64,000 bases of DNA from Chitinophaga sp. CF418 (GTDB taxonomy: Bacteria; Bacteroidota; Bacteroidia; Chitinophagales; Chitinophagaceae): contig NZ_FRCN01000004.1 of the NCBI RefSeq assembly GCF_900142925.1, positions 372,001 through 436,000 of the forward strand, written 5' to 3'. Positions 19,194 through 28,202 of this stretch are shown here, piece after piece. The first letter of the stretch is position 1, and each line of letters begins with the position of its first letter. A program made the position numbers and the translations under genes. The notes below the pieces were generated by a model. That model did no database searches, was not told the origin of the DNA, and was given only the letters and a program-made list of their open reading frames with translations.

Positions 19194-19218
19194 GATGTTT
19201 AGTTAATGCGTCCGGCAA

Positions 19219-22200
19219 TTACAATTCATTATTTCCATCTGTCAGGCGTTGCTGATGGCCACCCTGCAGATCTTCACAATGGTACATTTCTTCCAGGGTA
19301 GTGGCAGCTTTCTGTGTAGGCGTGCCTTTTTTCTTCTCTCCCAGCATTTTCAGTACCAGGCGGTTACGCTCAGCACTGATACGCTGACGTAGTTCCAGGT
19401 CTTTCTCCCTGTCGAAATAAACGATACCGTCTACCAGGGTTTTATCAGCCTTTGCATAGATGCTGAGTGGATTGTCACTCCAGAGTACAAGGTCAGCGTC
19501 TTTACCAGCTTTGATACTACCTACATGAGTGTCTACATGCAACAGTTTAGCTGGATTGAGTGTAACGAGTTTCAATGCCTCTTCTTCTGTCATGTTGCCG
19601 TATTTGATACTCTTTGCCGCTTCCTGGTTCAGTCTGCGGGCCATTTCAGCGTCATCAGAGTTGATGGCAACGGTCACACCCACACGTTGCATGATAGTGG
19701 CATTGTATGGGATAGCATCCTGTACTTCCATCTTATACGCCCACCAGTCAGCGAAGGTACCGGCGCCGGCGCCATGCTGTTTCATTTTATCGGCTACCTT
19801 ATACCCTTCCAGGATGTGGGTGAATGTATTCACATGGAAGTGGAAAGTGTCTGCCACATGCATCAGCATATTGATCTCACTCTGTACATAAGAGTGACAG
19901 GTAATAAAGCGTTTGCTGTTCAGGATCTCTACCAGCGCATCCAGTTCCAGGTCGCGGCGTTTGTCCGCACCTGCTTTTTCATAATCACGGGCACGGGTAA
20001 AGGCGTCTGTCAGCACCTGTTCTACTCCCATACGCGTCTGAGGGAAACGTTCCCGCTGGCGGTCACCCCAATTGGATTGTTTCACATTCTCACCCAATGC
20101 GAATTTGATGAACGGATCTGCGCCTGCAAACTTCAGTTCTTCCGCATCAGCGCCCCAACGCAGCTTTATCAGCTGGCTTTGTCCGCCGATAGTGTTGGCA
20201 GAGCCATGCAGCAGGTGAGACGCTGTTACACCGCCGCTCAGCTGCCTGTAGATGTTTACATCATCAGGATTCACCACATCTGCAATACGCACTTCTGATG
20301 TTACAGACTGCGTGCCTTCGTTCACACCCCTGGAAATAGCAATATGAGAGTGTTCATCAATGATGCCCGCTGTGAGGTGTTTACCCGTACCATCAATAAC
20401 ACGGGCATTACCGGCAGGCAGGTTCTTTCCTATCTGGGCGATCTTGCCATTACGTACCAGTACATCTGTATTTTCCAGTTTACCTTCCTGCTCGTTTGTC
20501 CAGACAGTAGCATTTTTTATCAGCAGGTCCTGCTGTTTAGGTAATGACTCCCATCCGTAACCATTGAAAGGGAAATAGATATTACCGATCTGTGGAGCCG
20601 TCTTTGGTTTAGCGGTATCCTTTTGTGTATATGCTGCACTGAACACAGCACTCCATTTCACCCATTTTCCACTTGTATCCACTCCGGTACCTGTCCATTC
20701 TGTAGTGCCGGCTACGCCGCTCAGCCGTAACTGAGCGCCACCTTTCTTCAGGGGGAATGCCAGTTTTACCAGCTGACCATTTATAGTAACAGCACCAGCC
20801 AGTGTATCCTGCTGCAAGAGCGACAGTGCAGGCGTTGCCGCTGTTCCTTTTAACAGGAGGGTATATTTTGTATTGCCGGGATTGACGGTGAGGGTATAGG
20901 TACCACGTACATCTTTCCAGCCTTCATCTTTTACCACATATTTTTTACCCTGTACCCAGTTCTGGAACAGTACCGTGTTCTCGTTAAAGATGGTGCCTGA
21001 AGTTACCAGGAAGTTAGCCAGTTTACCCGGTTCCAGCGAGCCTACCTGATCATCTGCCTTAATGATACGTGCAGGCGACAGCGTTAATGCATCCAATGCC
21101 TTTTGTTCACTGAGGCCATATTCAATAGACTTTCTTACAGCTGCCAGCAACTGTTTTATATCTTTTAATCCGGAAGCGGTAAAGCAGAAAGGAATATTCG
21201 CCTTTTCAAAAGCAGCTGCTTCTGTAGGCGCCAGTTCCCAGTGTTTCATCTCACTCAGGGCCACAAAACGCGCATCGTTCGGATCTTCCACATCGATAGG
21301 CTGAGGGAAGTTTAAGGGCAGGATGAATGATGCTTTGGTAGCGATCATTTCAGGTATGCGCTGGTATTCATTACCACCGGCCTTGATGATATATTGTACA
21401 CCAAATTCATCTCCTATTTTATCCGCACGTAATACATCCCATTTATCCTGTACTTCAAATATCTGTGGTAATGCACGGTTATCATTCCAGGCCTGCAGCG
21501 TGAGGTTGGTACCCTCTTTTGCCGGATGTGACTGATACCATTGGGCGTCAAGATATGTCTGTCGCAACAGGGCAATGCTACCCATTAAAGAGCTGGGATA
21601 GTTCTGTGTAGAGCTTCCTTTGTCAAAAGAATAGTGAGCACTGGCTTTCTCTTTTATCAGCGCTTTATTATCACGCTGGTCTGCCAGCGTTACCAGTACA
21701 CCGGTACCACGGGCAATACCATCCTGCTGATGAGAAAGGACTGTACCAAAACCTGCATTCCTGAGTGCCTCTGCACTGGTGCCATCCGTTGTAAAAACAG
21801 CGGAGGCATTCACTTCACTCCTGATAGCCTGATTCCAGCCATAGGCGCCTTTTGTGGCAGACAGGAACTGTACCTCACTTCTGTAACCACCGGCAGCTTT
21901 TTTCACGGCAGGTGTGCCGTAATCGCTATACAGGTCTACGAAAGAAGGATAGATATATTTACCTTCACAATCGATCACCACAGCATCTTTTGGCACGGGG
22001 CCATTACCGATACTTACGATGCGCCCATTGCGGATCACCAGGGTGGCATTGTTAAGTACAGTACCTGCGCTTTTTACAATAGTAGCTTTGACAAAGGCGT
22101 AACAGCCTTCTCTGTTGTCAGCCACACCATTCACAGGAAAGGTCTCCTGAGCCTGGGCATAACTACCTGCAAGCAGGCCGCCCAGTAAGAGACACAGACG

Positions 22201-22236
22201 GGAAAGCCGCTTACGCGACGAAAAGAATTTACTCAT
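19219..22236 (-). CDS. Secreted two-module amidohydrolase
   Basis: A 1005-residue protein with a signal peptide (cleavage near SYAQAQE). Residues about 30-430 form a first amidohydrolase-like module whose HxH is lost (FVDLYSDYG). After a beta-rich linker, residues about 570-990 form a second module with the HxH in DEHSHI, further histidines in CHSYVQSE and FTHILEG, and the final aspartate in NSDDAEM. This second half appears catalytically competent; the substrate (a peptide, hydantoin-like or other amide) is unknown. It is cotranscribed with the smaller, likely inactive homologue downstream, so the pair contains one active and two degenerate domains. Confidence 0.85.
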   Translation of the reverse strand: MSKFFSSRKRLSRLCLLLGGLLAGSYAQAQETFPVNGVADNREGCYAFVKATIVKSAGTVLNNATLVIRNGRIVSIGNGPVPKDAVVIDCEGKYIYPSFVDLYSDYGTPAVKKAAGGYRSEVQFLSATKGAYGWNQAIRSEVNASAVFTTDGTSAEALRNAGFGTVLSHQQDGIARGTGVLVTLADQRDNKALIKEKASAHYSFDKGSSTQNYPSSLMGSIALLRQTYLDAQWYQSHPAKEGTNLTLQAWNDNRALPQIFEVQDKWDVLRADKIGDEFGVQYIIKAGGNEYQRIPEMIATKASFILPLNFPQPIDVEDPNDARFVALSEMKHWELAPTEAAAFEKANIPFCFTASGLKDIKQLLAAVRKSIEYGLSEQKALDALTLSPARIIKADDQVGSLEPGKLANFLVTSGTIFNENTVLFQNWVQGKKYVVKDEGWKDVRGTYTLTVNPGNTKYTLLLKGTAATPALSLLQQDTLAGAVTINGQLVKLAFPLKKGGAQLRLSGVAGTTEWTGTGVDTSGKWVKWSAVFSAAYTQKDTAKPKTAPQIGNIYFPFNGYGWESLPKQQDLLIKNATVWTNEQEGKLENTDVLVRNGKIAQIGKNLPAGNARVIDGTGKHLTAGIIDEHSHIAISRGVNEGTQSVTSEVRIADVVNPDDVNIYRQLSGGVTASHLLHGSANTIGGQSQLIKLRWGADAEELKFAGADPFIKFALGENVKQSNWGDRQRERFPQTRMGVEQVLTDAFTRARDYEKAGADKRRDLELDALVEILNSKRFITCHSYVQSEINMLMHVADTFHFHVNTFTHILEGYKVADKMKQHGAGAGTFADWWAYKMEVQDAIPYNATIMQRVGVTVAINSDDAEMARRLNQEAAKSIKYGNMTEEEALKLVTLNPAKLLHVDTHVGSIKAGKDADLVLWSDNPLSIYAKADKTLVDGIVYFDREKDLELRQRISAERNRLVLKMLGEKKKGTPTQKAATTLEEMYHCEDLQGGHQQRLTDGNNEL

Positions 22237-22435
22237 TGGCTTTTGTTTGAACTATTTAGATTTTGGTTTCATAGCAACCTGACTATCAGAAGGGTCCATC
22301 AAGGGGATAATACCAGCTGATCCTTAAAAGTAACAAATGATTAATGCGGTGCCTGCATATTTATATAGTTTTTTGATGATTGGTATTAATATTGCAGTAA
22401 ATACCTATATTTAACAGGAGAACAATTCCTTTTTT

Positions 22436-22864
22436 ATGAAAAGACATATGATCCGTATCAGTGGGCTGCTGGTATGTCTGTTACTGGCTCTCAGCGGCAC
22501 CAGCATGGCGCAGAAGGGGGACTCCTCCGCAACAAAAAAGGTACGCTTTACGCCCGAAGAACGTGCTAATAAAATGAGCGATAAACTTGACCGGCGGTTA
22601 AACCTGTCCAACCAGCAGGACAAAGATATTCATACGATCAATACTGATATAACCCGTCGTATGGAAGAGATCAAACATAACACCACGCTTTCCAAAAAAG
22701 ACAAGATGCAGCAGGTAAAAACATTGAATGAAGAACGCAGCCAGCGTTTTAAATCAGTGCTGACGCCCGAGCAGTATAAGAAATGGAATGACTGGGAAAT
22801 GAAGAAGAAAGAACAAATGGAAACAAGAATGGACAAAAAGCAACAAAAACGTAATGCCCGCTGA
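22436..22864 (+). CDS. Secreted Spy/CpxP-like helical protein (DUF4890-like)
   Basis: A 142-residue protein with a signal peptide (cleavage after SMA) and a charged, highly helical mature part. The region RANKMSDKLDRRLNLSNQQ followed about 60 residues later by VLTPEQYKKWNDWEMKKKE gives the paired LTxxQ-type repeats of Spy/CpxP periplasmic proteins, seen in DUF4890 members of Bacteroidota. These may act as envelope-stress chaperones, which is an inference here. An alternative ATG lies at 22448. A near-consensus -7 element (TATATTTA) is at 22406-22413. Confidence 0.72.
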   Translation: MKRHMIRISGLLVCLLLALSGTSMAQKGDSSATKKVRFTPEERANKMSDKLDRRLNLSNQQDKDIHTINTDITRRMEEIKHNTTLSKKDKMQQVKTLNEERSQRFKSVLTPEQYKKWNDWEMKKKEQMETRMDKKQQKRNAR

Positions 22865-23102
22865 CGGTATCACATTGCTACTAACCTGTAATACAGTACG
22901 GCTATCGGACTCTTATTAAATTAGCCGGCTAACAACAGTAATACCAGACTGCTTGTATCAACTCCTGCATACCAATCATACCTGCCTCATACAGCTCTAC
23001 CTTACCTTTATTTAACCTGCGCTGCTACGCTCATATCAGATTATTTTTCAAACGTGCTGTCTTAACTGCACTGAAGAAATCATGTTTAATTACTTTACGC
23101 TT

Positions 23103-23228
23103 ATGCACACAACAAAATTGAGAATTGTACCATTACTGACAGCAATATATCTGATCGCTTCATGCAATAAGAAAGATACAGACATTCTTCCGGGAGACGT
23201 TCCTAATCGTCCCAACCCATCTGAGTAA
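23103..23228 (+). CDS. Small lipoprotein, 41 residues
   Basis: A short ORF in the gap between the Spy-like gene and glycerate kinase. It encodes a basic N-terminus, a hydrophobic run and the lipobox L-I-A-S-C with cysteine 21, followed by a polar Asp/Pro/Asn tail, so it reads as a tiny exported lipoprotein. An in-frame ATG at 23082 would give 48 residues. It ends on its TAA directly against a strong terminator hairpin (23227-23254), which argues for a real transcription unit. No function is evident and no family is recognised. Confidence 0.55.
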   Translation: MHTTKLRIVPLLTAIYLIASCNKKDTDILPGDVPNRPNPSE

Positions 23229-23254
23229 AAGGTCCCGCACATGCGGGGCCTTTT
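23227..23254 (+). terminator. Terminator after the small lipoprotein
   Basis: AAAAGGTCCCGCA pairs with TGCGGGGCCTTTT (one G-T pair) across a 2-nt spacer, and T4 follows. It overlaps the stop codon of the small lipoprotein ORF. Confidence 0.75.
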
Positions 23255-23280
23255 CTGTTGAAATACGCCCGTATTTACTT

Positions 23281-23288
23281 TAATTTCG
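23281..23288 (+). promoter_or_regulatory. Possible -7 element of the glycerate kinase gene
   Basis: TAATTTCG is one mismatch from consensus and ends 5 nt before the ATG at 23294, again a near-leaderless arrangement. It rules out the upstream TTG at 23258 if real. Confidence 0.4.
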
Positions 23289-23293
23289 GGCTT

Positions 23294-24604
23294 ATGACCA
23301 ATATGATGCGGGAGCATGCTATATCCATATTCAGCGCTGCGGTAGACGCCGTACAACCATCACACCTGATGCAGCAGCATGTACAGCTACCGGATGGTAC
23401 ACTAACTGTATGCGGTAAAACATTCTCGTTGCCGGCGGGCAGACCTGTATGGGTATTTGGAGCAGGCAAGGCAGCAGCAGCAATGGCGCAGGCACTGGAG
23501 CCTATACTCTCCCCTGTTCCTGTTCAGGGCATCGTCATTACCAAATACGAACATGCGTTACCGTTGCAGCATATCCGGGTAGCAGAAGCGGGACATCCGC
23601 TGCCGGATGAAAGTGGCGTACAGGCTACTGCCCAAATGATTGCCCGGCTGAAAGCAGTGCAGCCGGGTGATGTGGTATTGTTCCTGCTTTCCGGCGGAGC
23701 TTCTGCCCTGCTGGCCGATTATCCCGAAGGGGCCAGCCTGACACAGGTACAGCAGGTATTTGAGCTATTGCTGAAAAGCGGAGCAGATATTCACGAGATG
23801 AATGTAGTGCGCAAGCATCTGTCATCAGTGAAAGGAGGTCAGCTGGCATTACTGGCAAACACGCATGCCTGGTGCAGTCTTATTCTCAGTGATGTAGTGG
23901 GCGATGATCTGTCTATTATCGGTTCCGGTCCAACAGTACCCGATCCTTCTACTTTTTCAGACGCAGTCGCCATACTTGATAAATATAGCCTGACAGCAAA
24001 GTTGCCAGCCGCCATACATGACCACCTGCAGCGCGGCTGTGCTGGCGATATCAGGGAGACACCGAAACCCGGGCATCAGGGACTACACGCTGTGAATAAC
24101 TTCCTGATCGGTAGCAATGCCATTGCGCTGGAGGCGGCAAAACAAAAAGCTATCGCTCTCGGTTATTCGACACAGGTACTTACATCTGCAGCCACGGGGC
24201 AGGCCGCGTCTATTGCAGCAGAACTGGTGGCGGCAGCCAGAGACTGGAAAGGCAGGCGGCCTGCATGTATCTTAATGGGCGGAGAAAGTACCGTTACGGT
24301 TACCGGCCATGGACTGGGAGGACGTAATCAGCACCTGGCGCTTGCGGCTGGCCAGTTACTGGCAGCGGAACCAGGAATTACTATTTTGAGCGCGGGCACC
24401 GATGGTACCGATGGCCCTACGGATGCTGCAGGAGCTGTTACAGACAGCGAATTAATGCTCAGCGCCGCTGCAAAAGGCCTGGATGCAGCGCATTATCTGG
24501 AACAGCACGATGCTTACCACTTCTTTGAAAAGGCAGGAGGACTAATCAAAACCGGACCTACGCAGACCAATGTTATGGATATAATGCTAGCAATCATTTC
24601 ATGA
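23294..24604 (+). CDS. Glycerate 2-kinase (type II, MOFRL family)
   Basis: A 436-residue enzyme of the GckA/TtuD family, phosphorylating D-glycerate with ATP. The N-terminal DUF4147 domain has VFGAGKAAAAMAQAL (around residue 50), VLFLLSGGASALL and VRKHLSSVKGGQLA. The C-terminal MOFRL domain has LMGGESTVTVTGHGLGGRNQHLAL and SAGTDGTDGPTDAAGA, both signatures of the family. The ATG at 23294 is preferred over an upstream TTG. Its proximity to mannonate dehydratase suggests a sugar-acid catabolic context, although the two genes have separate promoters. Confidence 0.92.
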   Translation: MTNMMREHAISIFSAAVDAVQPSHLMQQHVQLPDGTLTVCGKTFSLPAGRPVWVFGAGKAAAAMAQALEPILSPVPVQGIVITKYEHALPLQHIRVAEAGHPLPDESGVQATAQMIARLKAVQPGDVVLFLLSGGASALLADYPEGASLTQVQQVFELLLKSGADIHEMNVVRKHLSSVKGGQLALLANTHAWCSLILSDVVGDDLSIIGSGPTVPDPSTFSDAVAILDKYSLTAKLPAAIHDHLQRGCAGDIRETPKPGHQGLHAVNNFLIGSNAIALEAAKQKAIALGYSTQVLTSAATGQAASIAAELVAAARDWKGRRPACILMGGESTVTVTGHGLGGRNQHLALAAGQLLAAEPGITILSAGTDGTDGPTDAAGAVTDSELMLSAAAKGLDAAHYLEQHDAYHFFEKAGGLIKTGPTQTNVMDIMLAIIS

Positions 24605-24607
24605 AGG

Positions 24608-24639
24608 TTGGTTCATCTTCTCAGATTTTCTTAGGTTTG
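24608..24639 (+). promoter_or_regulatory. Distal promoter upstream of uxuA
   Basis: TTG at 24608-24610, 21 nt spacing, then a perfect TAGGTTTG at 24632-24639. It would produce a leader of about 180 nt before uxuA that contains a 20-codon ORF (24697-24759). Confidence 0.5.
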
Positions 24640-24784
24640 CAAAACTTTTACAAGGACAGCGTCAGCATAAACCATTGGAGCACACGTAATTTCAGTATGA
24701 AAAAAGAAGCAGCGATGTGGCGGTGGCCTTGTGATACAGAAGAAATCATTTATTACTAAATCATTAATTATTTTCCGGAAGTCC

Positions 24785-24792
24785 TATTTTTG
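24785..24792 (+). promoter_or_regulatory. Proximal -7 element of uxuA
   Basis: TATTTTTG matches the consensus. It lies inside the longest open frame, excluding the start at 24731 and favouring 24809-24824. Confidence 0.55.
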
Positions 24793-24823
24793 GGACTCAA
24801 ATCTTGATATGCGTATGCTAAGA

Positions 24824-25990
24824 ATGGAACAGACATGGCGTTGGTTCGGACCGAATGATCCGGTGAGCCTTGCCGATATTAAACAAGCCGGAGCAACCGG
24901 TATTGTAACGGCATTACACCATGTTCCCAACGGAGAGATCTGGACGGTAGAAGAAATAATGAAGCGGAAAGAGACGATCGAAGCTGCTGGCCTTACCTGG
25001 TCTGTAGTAGAGAGCGTTCCTGTTCATGAGGATATCAAGACGCAAAGCGGACGATTCAAGGAATACATACAGCATTATCAACAATCCCTGCGCAACCTGG
25101 CACAGTGCGGAATTTATGTTGTGACTTACAACTTTATGCCGGTGCTGGACTGGACAAGGACAGACCTGGCTTACACCGTTGCTGACGGATCAAAGGCATT
25201 ACGCTTTGAAAAGGCGGCGTTCCTGGCCTTCGACCTGTTCATGTTACAGCGTCCGGGTGCGGAGAACGATTATGATCCTGCAGAAATATCCATGGCAAAA
25301 GAACACTTTGACAGTATGACCGATGCTGAAAAAGCATTACTGCAGAGGAATATCATTGCCGGCCTGCCAGGTTCTGAAGAGAGCTTTAGCTTACAGCAAT
25401 TCCAGGCAGCCCTGGATAAATATAAAGGCATTGACGCCACCCAGCTGAAACTGCATCTGTTTTACTTCCTGCAGCAAATAGCCCCTGTTGCTGAGGAAGT
25501 AGGCATAAAACTGGCTATCCATCCTGATGATCCTCCATTCCCCATCCTGGGACTGCCTAGGATCGTCAGCACAGAACAGGATGCCAGGGAACTGCTGGCA
25601 GCTGCACCATATGCGGCCAACGGACTTTGTTTCTGCACCGGCTCTTATGGCGTACGTGCAGACAATGACCTGCCGGGTATGGTAGAACGCCTGGGTGAAC
25701 ATATTCATTTTATACACCTCAGAAGCACACAAAGGGACAGTATTGGCAATTTCCACGAGGCCAATCACCTGGAGGGAGATGTGGACATGTACGCAGTGGT
25801 AAGGGCCTTACTGGCTATTATGCACAAGCGGAGCGTGTCTATCCCTATGCGTCCCGATCACGGTCACCAGATGCTGGATGACCTTCACAAAAAAACAAAC
25901 CCCGGTTACAGCGCCATAGGCCGCCTGCGTGGACTGGCGGAATTAAGGGGTCTGGAACTCGGTATTGCACGTTCTCTCTTCAACAAATGA
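24824..25990 (+). CDS. uxuA: Mannonate dehydratase
   Basis: A 388-residue enzyme that dehydrates D-mannonate to 2-keto-3-deoxygluconate in hexuronate breakdown. [18 protein letters not shown] at the N-terminus is the hallmark of UxuA, followed by [10 protein letters not shown]; metal-site residues appear in [35 protein letters not shown] and MRPDHGHQM. The ATG at 24824 matches the E. coli start; ATGs at 24809 and 24815 would add only a few residues. No uronate isomerase or fructuronate reductase gene is adjacent. Two promoter candidates precede it, which suggests complex control. Confidence 0.94.
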   Translation: MEQTWRWFGPNDPVSLADIKQAGATGIVTALHHVPNGEIWTVEEIMKRKETIEAAGLTWSVVESVPVHEDIKTQSGRFKEYIQHYQQSLRNLAQCGIYVVTYNFMPVLDWTRTDLAYTVADGSKALRFEKAAFLAFDLFMLQRPGAENDYDPAEISMAKEHFDSMTDAEKALLQRNIIAGLPGSEESFSLQQFQAALDKYKGIDATQLKLHLFYFLQQIAPVAEEVGIKLAIHPDDPPFPILGLPRIVSTEQDARELLAAAPYAANGLCFCTGSYGVRADNDLPGMVERLGEHIHFIHLRSTQRDSIGNFHEANHLEGDVDMYAVVRALLAIMHKRSVSIPMRPDHGHQMLDDLHKKTNPGYSAIGRLRGLAELRGLELGIARSLFNK

Positions 25991-26107
25991 AAGTCCACAC
26001 CTGCTGCCCATTGGCAGCTCTATAAGGTTGGGATCAGGAATGAGAGGGTAAGCAGCTGGTTACAGGAACGCTGATAATATTATTTAATAGCTCCAAAAAA
26101 ATTTAAC

Positions 26108-26584
26108 ATGAACAGTTCACTGGATGAGCAGTTAGAGCAGCATCTGGCGCAACGGCAACATAGTCTTATCAGGTTGTTAGGCTTGTTGAAGAAGGATATG
26201 GACTGTAGAATAACCGGGAAACTACAGCACCGGGGATATAACAACTTCAAACTGGGAGATCTTGTGCTGATCGTAAATATTGAGCCGCAGGGTACTATAA
26301 ACAATGAACTGGCTAAAAAAGCCCGTATCACCAAACAGGCCATGAGCAAAGTGGTGAAGAACCTGGAAGCTGAAGGGTATATCAGTACCTGCAAACATGC
26401 CAGCGACAACCGGGCATCACTTATTTCCCTGACAGATGAGGGTAAAAAACTGATTATCTGCGCGGCCGAAAGTTTCGAGGAAATACAACAGGAGTATACA
26501 GACATTATCGGAGAAGAGGACGCTGCCGCCCTGAAACAGATATTAAGGAAGCTGGTATCCAATCTGCACCCCGCACAGTGCTGA
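26108..26584 (+). CDS. MarR family transcriptional regulator
   Basis: A 158-residue winged-helix DNA-binding protein. The recognition region NNELAKKARITKQAMSKVVKNLEAEGYI (around residues 62-90) and the wing with S-D-N-R-A-S-L-I-S-L-T-D-E-G-K-K are typical of MarR, as are the flanking dimerisation helices. Members usually repress and respond to small aromatic ligands. No obvious target operon is adjacent: uxuA lies upstream on the same strand and a TPR membrane protein downstream. Confidence 0.88.
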   Translation: MNSSLDEQLEQHLAQRQHSLIRLLGLLKKDMDCRITGKLQHRGYNNFKLGDLVLIVNIEPQGTINNELAKKARITKQAMSKVVKNLEAEGYISTCKHASDNRASLISLTDEGKKLIICAAESFEEIQQEYTDIIGEEDAAALKQILRKLVSNLHPAQC

Positions 26585-26780
26585 ATACCTGTATTATTTT
26601 ACCTCTTTCTAATGTGGATTAAATCCCGGCGATAGCTACGCGTTTATGCTCATTTAAGTATAAAATGTATGACGATTGCTGTCATACAAATAGGAAATTC
26701 ATATCATAGACCGAAAAATAAAACATAACTGTTCACTTTTATATGTTCCGTCCCAGATTCCGGCACAGGCATTGTATTAT

Positions 26781-26788
26781 TATTTTTG
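26781..26788 (+). promoter_or_regulatory. -7 element of the sigma/TPR gene
   Basis: TATTTTTG matches the consensus. The predicted leader to the ATG at 26843 is about 50 nt. The rest of the 26585-26842 gap shows nothing recognisable. Confidence 0.45.
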
Positions 26789-26842
26789 TCTATTGACCAG
26801 TGATTTAATACTTTTAATATCAAGTAGCAGACGTAGCAACTT

Positions 26843-27823
26843 ATGGTTTCCAGCCGGACAATAAATAATGACGATGAATATATCGATGGTTTGCTAGACA
26901 GCTCCCCTGCCATTGTAGACGCCATTTACAAGCGTTTTGCCCGTAAGGTGAAACACATGGTGACGGGTTGGGGAGGCAATATCAAGGAAGCCGCCAATGT
27001 ATTCGAAGATGTGATAATGGCTATATACGACTATGCCCATCTTCACAAATTAACCCTGACCAATCACTTCGAGCCTTTTTTCCTGTATGCCTGTCAACTG
27101 AAATGGAAGCAGGATCTCATGCAAAAAGAGCCTGGCAAGGCTATGTCCTTCCATCCGGTAGCGCCCGCACCCGGCCTCGACGAACAGCATATCAGATATA
27201 TCGAAGCTGCATTAGCGGCTCCTCACCTCAAGCAAGGCGCGGACAATACCAGGGATGAACTGGAAGAAATAATCGCTGACCAGCGGGAACGCTGGTTTCA
27301 CACCAAAGATGGCCCCAATAAAAAAGTGGGCATCTACGTGATCATAACGGCAATAATAGGCGCTGGTATGGCAGGATTATTGTTTGTCAGCCCCTGGCAA
27401 AAAGACATCTACCGCCAGTACTCAGGTACGGAGATGGTACATGCCAATCATCAGCCAACAGAACAAGATACCGCATTACTTATGCATCAGGCAGCAGCAG
27501 CCTTCAATCATGGTCATTTCAATAAAGCGATTGGCCTGCTTAATCAGGTAATAGTTAGGGACTCCTTAAATGCAACGGCCCGTTACTACAGGGGAGTCAG
27601 CCTTGTAGACGAGGGTAATCTCGAGGAAGCGCGTAAAGATCTTCAGATGGTTTTCAACAGTCATTCACCATATCGCTATGATGCCGCTTTCTATATGGCA
27701 TTAAGTTATATCCGTGAAAGAGATAAGCAGCAATGCCTCGAATGGGTGCTTAAAATTCCGGAGAATGCCCCTATATACTGGAAAGCAGCCAGACTCAAAG
27801 AGGAACTGTCCTACTCCTACTAG
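26843..27823 (+). CDS. Sigma-region-2-like / transmembrane / TPR fusion protein
   Basis: A 326-residue protein of unusual architecture. Residues 10-95 resemble region 2 of an ECF sigma factor (helix-rich, with KEAANVFEDVIMAIYDY in place of the DAEDVVQEVF-type helix), but no region 4 follows. Residues about 162-182 form one transmembrane helix, and residues about 210-325 contain TPR-like repeats (FNHGHFNKAIGLLNQVI, ARYYRGVSLVDEGNLEEARKDL). The N-terminal part would be cytoplasmic and the TPR part periplasmic. I recall comparable proteins in Bacteroidota but no demonstrated role; it could be a membrane-held regulator or a scaffold that has lost DNA binding. Confidence 0.7.
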   Translation: MVSSRTINNDDEYIDGLLDSSPAIVDAIYKRFARKVKHMVTGWGGNIKEAANVFEDVIMAIYDYAHLHKLTLTNHFEPFFLYACQLKWKQDLMQKEPGKAMSFHPVAPAPGLDEQHIRYIEAALAAPHLKQGADNTRDELEEIIADQRERWFHTKDGPNKKVGIYVIITAIIGAGMAGLLFVSPWQKDIYRQYSGTEMVHANHQPTEQDTALLMHQAAAAFNHGHFNKAIGLLNQVIVRDSLNATARYYRGVSLVDEGNLEEARKDLQMVFNSHSPYRYDAAFYMALSYIRERDKQQCLEWVLKIPENAPIYWKAARLKEELSYSY

Positions 27824-27824
27824 A

Positions 27825-28061
27825 TCAGTTCAGGTGGATCATGTGCTTGCTGAAGTGAATGATACTTTCTACTTCTCCTTTGATCAGTTCGTAAATCTTA
27901 ACATTGTCCTTTTTGATCATAATGAGTTGTTGCAGAACGAGATAGTAGGTTTCTCCGCCGTGGCCACTCATCTGGGCCTTTAAGATCTCTTTTTTGACTT
28001 CTTCAAAACCAACAGCTCCCAGCTTTTGGTAGATTACGTTAAGTTCTTCAATCCATTTCAT
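27825..28061 (-). CDS. Hypothetical protein, 78 residues
   Basis: A small, soluble, mostly helical protein without signal peptide or cysteines. It contains LNVIYQKLGAVGFEEVKKEILKA and an internal SGHGGE turn. The family is not recognised. The ORF is convergent with the TPR gene (stops 1 nt apart) and has a near-consensus -7 element (TAAATTTA, minus strand, 28095-28088) with a leader of about 20 nt, so it is probably a real gene. Confidence 0.55.
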   Translation of the reverse strand: MKWIEELNVIYQKLGAVGFEEVKKEILKAQMSGHGGETYYLVLQQLIMIKKDNVKIYELIKGEVESIIHFSKHMIHLN

Positions 28062-28202
28062 AGGTTATGTGTTTTTGCATAGGCATATAAATTTATTCAT
28101 AATATAATTAATAAACAAGGGGTTGGAGATATTTTTTTTATTGTGTCACCCATACAATTTATCCCTTTTTCATCCGTCTACATCCATGGAAACAATTTTA
28201 TC

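Noticed and set aside
19525..20298. 257-codon open frame opposite the large amidohydrolase
   Set aside because: Antisense shadow with Cys/His/Phe-rich composition unlike real proteins; the minus-strand gene is clearly coding.
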